A DNA stretch of 64,000 bases from Nautilus pompilius (lineage: Eukaryota > Mollusca > Cephalopoda > Nautilida > Nautilidae): NCBI GenBank assembly GCA_018389105.1, contig JACATO010001005.1, positions 124,001-188,000 of the forward strand, read 5' to 3'. Positions within the stretch are counted from its first letter, which is position 1, and the number at the start of each line of letters is the position of its first letter. This document shows, piece by piece, positions 61,601 to 64,000 of this stretch. The notes under the pieces are model-generated. The model saw only the letters and a list, made by a program, of their open reading frames with translations. It was not told the DNA's origin and made no database searches. The translations under genes and the position numbers were made by a program.

Positions 61601-63506
61601 TGGTACATATATCTCTCAGACCTAATTACAGCCAGCAATTTTAATACAAACTTATGATCTACAAATGCACTGTTGACCGGAACATTCATAAAATAAAAGT
61701 GGAATCTTGAAAAATAGTACAGGATTAAATCTGCTTTTTTTTTTTCCTAGTGGAGCCAAGGTGTTTGATGCTAAAAATGGTAAAAGTGAGGCGCAGATTA
61801 GCTGTATCGAGACCATCATACATAGTTCCTCACCGTACAAGCTGGATTTAATCTAGCAAAACAAATAACAATATCAAATGAGTGACTGCTGAGAAGGGTC
61901 CAAACAAAGCATCCCTTCATCGTGTTGATTTTAATTTTATTTTTTTAACAAGCAACAAACATTTGTCACGAAGGTGACAGCCTCTTGACGACATGGAGAT
62001 ATCTTAGAAAACATGTTGTAGTGGTTAAGTCATCATCTCTCGTCTTCCAATGAAAGCTGCTAATCCAAGTGCACCTAAACCCCATAAACTTCTCCATCTT
62101 CAAGACCTATGGTCTTCAGCCACAGATCTTCCAAAAGTATCAAAGTTTAAGGAAAAGTTGAACTTATTAGGTTTAACAATTAAGGAAAGTTATTACCAAA
62201 AAACAAAACAATAACAACAACAAAAAAAAAATGTATTTATTCAAAGCAAATTAATAATTCTGATTACTAAAAGCTGACTTAATTGCTGCAACAACACGAT
62301 AGAAAGTTTGAACGGGTAAATATTTAACATTCTAGTGGTGGACAATGTTCAGGGATTGGGTCAGGGATAAGGATTTCAGACTGAAAAGATATTTTGAGAC
62401 ATTATGGAAAATGAAACTGTTCACACAATAACAAGAAAATTAAAAAATTCTGCAATCTACCAGTACAACCAAACAACACACAAATTATGAATATTTTGAA
62501 CTTTCACAAATTAAGAATAACATCCAAATGAAGAAAATCAAATAATTTAATAAAAATCTGACAAAAATAACTAAACGAAACTGTAGACACCTAATTAACA
62601 TTTGGTTTTATAACAAATTTTCTTTTTCTAAAAGAAAGAAATAAAAGAATATAATTCTGGGTGATACTATACTCGGTCATATACAGGTAAATGTTTTCAA
62701 CCCTTGTAGTCATTACTAATGCATATTTGAATCTACCAAGCTTTTAGCTTAGTACTAAATAGATGGTAGATGCTTATAAAGGATTGTGATGTATGTTAAA
62801 AAAACCCATCACTTAACTGTTGTCACCATGGATATATCATCTTTGTGCCTTGGTTGCATCATTTGTAGCCATTCATCTTTGTTAAGCTTCACCACTGGTT
62901 TAATTTAATAGGCCAGCAAGGAAATGATAGAATGCAGATAAAGTAAGACACAGGTAGAGAGAGAGAGAGAGAGAGAGACTGAAAGAGAGAAAGAGGGGAA
63001 AAAAAAAGCATATAAATGCCGAATTGAACGAGCAGCGAACGAACTGAATAAAATGTAGCTAAAATAAATAATGCTTTATATAATTGAGCATCCAAGAAGA
63101 GAGCTGATAGGTAATCAGCCAATAGGTTAGTGAGCTTTTTTGATCATGCTTTGTATGGTCATGTACTCGACATTAGTGAAGTAGAAATGAATGTAAGATA
63201 GACTTTAGTGACGGCCATGCCAAGAAATGGAGCTCATTGGGGGTCACCCATGTCGTGTTGGGCAGACCGGCCTGCCCCTGCCCACCTCTTTGTACTCTTG
63301 AATCTGGCTTTGGGTGAACATGGCGAAAATGTTCGAGGTTGCCCGCTGTGCGCGTTTGACGGTTTTTCCCCTTTTGCGGGCCTGAAACACAGAAAAAGGT
63401 GGACACGGTTAGGGATGGAGGGAAAAGGGTTGATAAGAAACGCTTCTCCTACCTCTTTCAACTCCTGCATCTGTCGCTGAGACAGCTTGGCAGGTCTTCT
63501 TTGTCC
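52566..63506 (-). CDS. Myosin regulatory light chain, partial, with alternative N-terminal exons
   Basis: The regulatory light chain binds the neck of the myosin II heavy chain. In molluscan muscle it is part of the calcium switch with the essential light chain; in non-muscle and smooth-type myosin it is controlled by phosphorylation. Five shared exons (57204-57129, 55980-55880, 54154-54076, 53306-53258, 52667-52566) encode about 135 residues including EF-hand 1 ([12 protein letters not shown]), [31 protein letters not shown] and a Glu-rich end. Upstream lie two alternative exons, muscle-type (63506-63453) and non-muscle-type (63381-63286). With these the protein is about 153 or 167 residues plus a few from a missing first exon, matching the usual lengths of the two classes. 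One junction (57129/55980) is one nucleotide short. The start codon lies beyond the right edge. Confidence 0.93.
53258..53306 (-). CDS. RLC exon encoding [16 protein letters not shown]
   Basis: A 49-nt exon between acceptor GTTTCTTCAG and donor GTAAGA. It completes a Tyr codon begun in the preceding exon and ends in phase 0. The ENMGD.F block is diagnostic of regulatory light chains. Confidence 0.94.
54076..54154 (-). CDS. RLC exon encoding the third EF-hand-like region
   Basis: A 79-nt exon: acceptor TTTAAG, donor GTATGT. It encodes [20 protein letters not shown] and GKIAED, plus two bases of Tyr. The loop [12 protein letters not shown] is a degenerate EF hand, as usual for this position in RLC. 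Confidence 0.94.
54458..55330 (-). mobile_element. Decayed Tc1-like transposon in RLC intron
   Basis: Colinear with the repeat at 3780-4700 over its left part (shared GATATGTTCCATCAGCCT, TTTTTCACCACATTTACT, TTGGCTGATATG, CTTGTATTGATCCACC, TTGCCAAACAGTT and GCCATTTGGTTG). The same transposase orientation on the minus strand is implied. Most of the coding sequence is eroded. Terminal repeats were not identified. Confidence 0.7.
55331..55879 (-). other. RLC intron remainder
   Basis: Intron DNA right of the Tc1 remnant. It holds short A/G-rich runs and no exon. Confidence 0.6.
55880..55980 (-). CDS. RLC exon encoding RVPPDAEL...FGEKVS
   Basis: A 101-nt exon: acceptor CTTTATAG, donor GTAGGT. It reads [20 protein letters not shown] and [13 protein letters not shown], a block nearly identical to squid muscle RLC as I recall it. 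One leading G belongs to the Gly codon shared with the upstream exon, but upstream supplies only one further base, leaving the codon one short. Confidence 0.93.
55981..57128 (-). other. RLC intron between EF-hand 1 and the next exon
   Basis: About 1.15 kb of intron, with nothing recognised besides the splice boundaries. The boundary bases are ambiguous because of the one-nucleotide deficit. Confidence 0.7.
57129..57204 (-). CDS. RLC exon encoding EF-hand 1
   Basis: A 76-nt exon: acceptor CCTTTAG-like (AGGCTTTCACT), donor GTATGT. It encodes [20 protein letters not shown] and MYSSL plus the first G of a Gly codon. The loop has Asp at positions 1, 3, 5 and 12 and Gly at 6, the cation-binding hand of RLC. 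Confidence 0.95.
60804..60927. repeat. Inverted repeat of about 25-30 bp arms
   Basis: TTGCTACAGCCACCAGGGAT (from 60813) is matched, apart from one insertion and one mismatch, by the reverse complement of 60903-60923, and the match continues through ATTCCTAA. The spacer is about 60 bp. It could be a small MITE or a structured RNA in the RLC pre-mRNA. Confidence 0.75.
62955..62979. repeat. (AG)n microsatellite
   Basis: About twelve AG units inside the RLC intron. Confidence 0.95.
63286..63381 (-). CDS. RLC alternative N-terminal exon, non-muscle/smooth type
   Basis: A 96-nt exon (32 codons, phase 0 at both ends): acceptor CTGTGTTTCAG, donor GTGGGC. It reads [20 protein letters not shown], then [12 protein letters not shown]. 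The [13 protein letters not shown] motif is the hallmark of phosphorylatable non-muscle and smooth RLC; the Thr-Ser pair corresponds to T18/S19 of vertebrate RLC, the target of MLCK and Rho kinase. It joins in frame to AFTMIDQD. Confidence 0.94.
63453..63506 (-). CDS. RLC alternative N-terminal exon, muscle type
   Basis: A 54-nt exon (18 codons, phase 0 at both ends): acceptor ATTTTTGTAG, donor GTAGGA. It encodes [18 protein letters not shown], matching the N-terminal region of squid striated muscle RLC ([12 protein letters not shown]) and lacking the ATSN phosphorylation motif. It sits upstream of the non-muscle exon, 71 nt away. Confidence 0.92.
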
Positions 63507-64000
63507 CTACAAAAATTGAAACGGGCATTTTATTGGGAAATGAGATAAACAGAGAAAAAAGATCTGTCACTTACAACCAACCAACCATCAATGGAAAACA
63601 ATCTTTTCTTTCTTAATGAAAGGGTCAGTAAGACAGTGGGTGGTGGGTGGTTCATTTGATGTCTTTTTTAAAAAATTTGTTCTAAACCAGCCATTTACGT
63701 CCGAAATCATGCTGCAGCAGCAGTGGGACTCTCATCAACAAACACCTGAGATGTGGAATCAAAATGGTACTTAAGAATATCCTCTAAACTTTACATGACA
63801 CGTTTTTCGTTCATTCTAGCTAAGGAAAATACAATAACCACTGTGTTAATGTATATTTAGAATGAATAAAAGTAACATTTCCCCCTTCTCGGTCTTACAA
63901 AAATGGTCTATGCACCACACTACTCAGCCCTCATACCCTGCAAATGATTATTTTTTCTATTGTCTTAATTTTGCGTGACCTCTTTGTTATATACAGTAAC
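63507..64000 (-). other. RLC intron running off the window
   Basis: No start-codon exon was found. A first exon supplying only about 3-5 residues is expected beyond the right edge. Confidence 0.6.

Larger units (their letters stand above)
57205..63285 (-). other. RLC intron, about 6.1 kb
   Basis: This intron lies between the alternative N-terminal exons and EF-hand 1. It contains an inverted repeat at about 60804-60927, an (AG)n tract at about 62955-62979 and short frames such as 145 codons on the minus strand (60486-60049), which I do not recognise. No further alternative exon was found. Confidence 0.7.

Noticed and set aside
1-64000. Retroviral or LTR elements, CRISPR arrays, toxin genes
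   Set aside because: No paired long terminal repeats, gag/pol/env motifs or spaced direct repeats of those kinds were seen.

Overview
The window looks like nuclear DNA of a coleoid cephalopod, most likely an octopus or relative. It is AT-rich, has long introns, many microsatellites and many decayed DNA transposons. The muscle-type exon of the myosin gene closely matches squid muscle regulatory light chain as I recall it. The species call is inference; no database search was possible.

Two host genes converge. On the + strand, six exons (16008-43663) encode fibroblast growth factor receptor-like 1 (FGFRL1): three Ig domains, one membrane span and a short kinase-less, histidine-containing tail. 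Its signal-peptide exon is not visible and probably lies left of the window, so bases 1-16007 are probably also intron. On the - strand, seven exons (52566-63506) encode a myosin regulatory light chain (RLC), with the start-codon exon off the right edge. About 8.9 kb separates the two stop codons and holds a probable long FGFRL1 3' UTR.

The introns carry two GTF2IRD2-like hAT remnants, three Tc1-like remnants, a nearly intact-length mariner (1,267 bp with inverted repeats), a second decayed mariner, two pogo/Tigger-type elements, a LINE 3' fragment and simple repeats, including about 330 bp of CT. I found no rRNA, CRISPR, prokaryotic operon or retroviral element.

Three observations stand out. 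The RLC gene has two adjacent in-frame alternative N-terminal exons, one muscle-type and one non-muscle-type with the Thr-Ser phosphorylation motif, separated by a 71-nt intron that may be too short to splice. The last FGFRL1 exon is preceded by three tandem copies of an acceptor plus exon-like segment; use of any copy would give a secreted receptor without a membrane span. A Tigger-type MITE at 11180-11655 strongly resembles a mammalian element as I remember it. One RLC exon junction is one nucleotide short, which suggests an assembly error or an unusual splice site.
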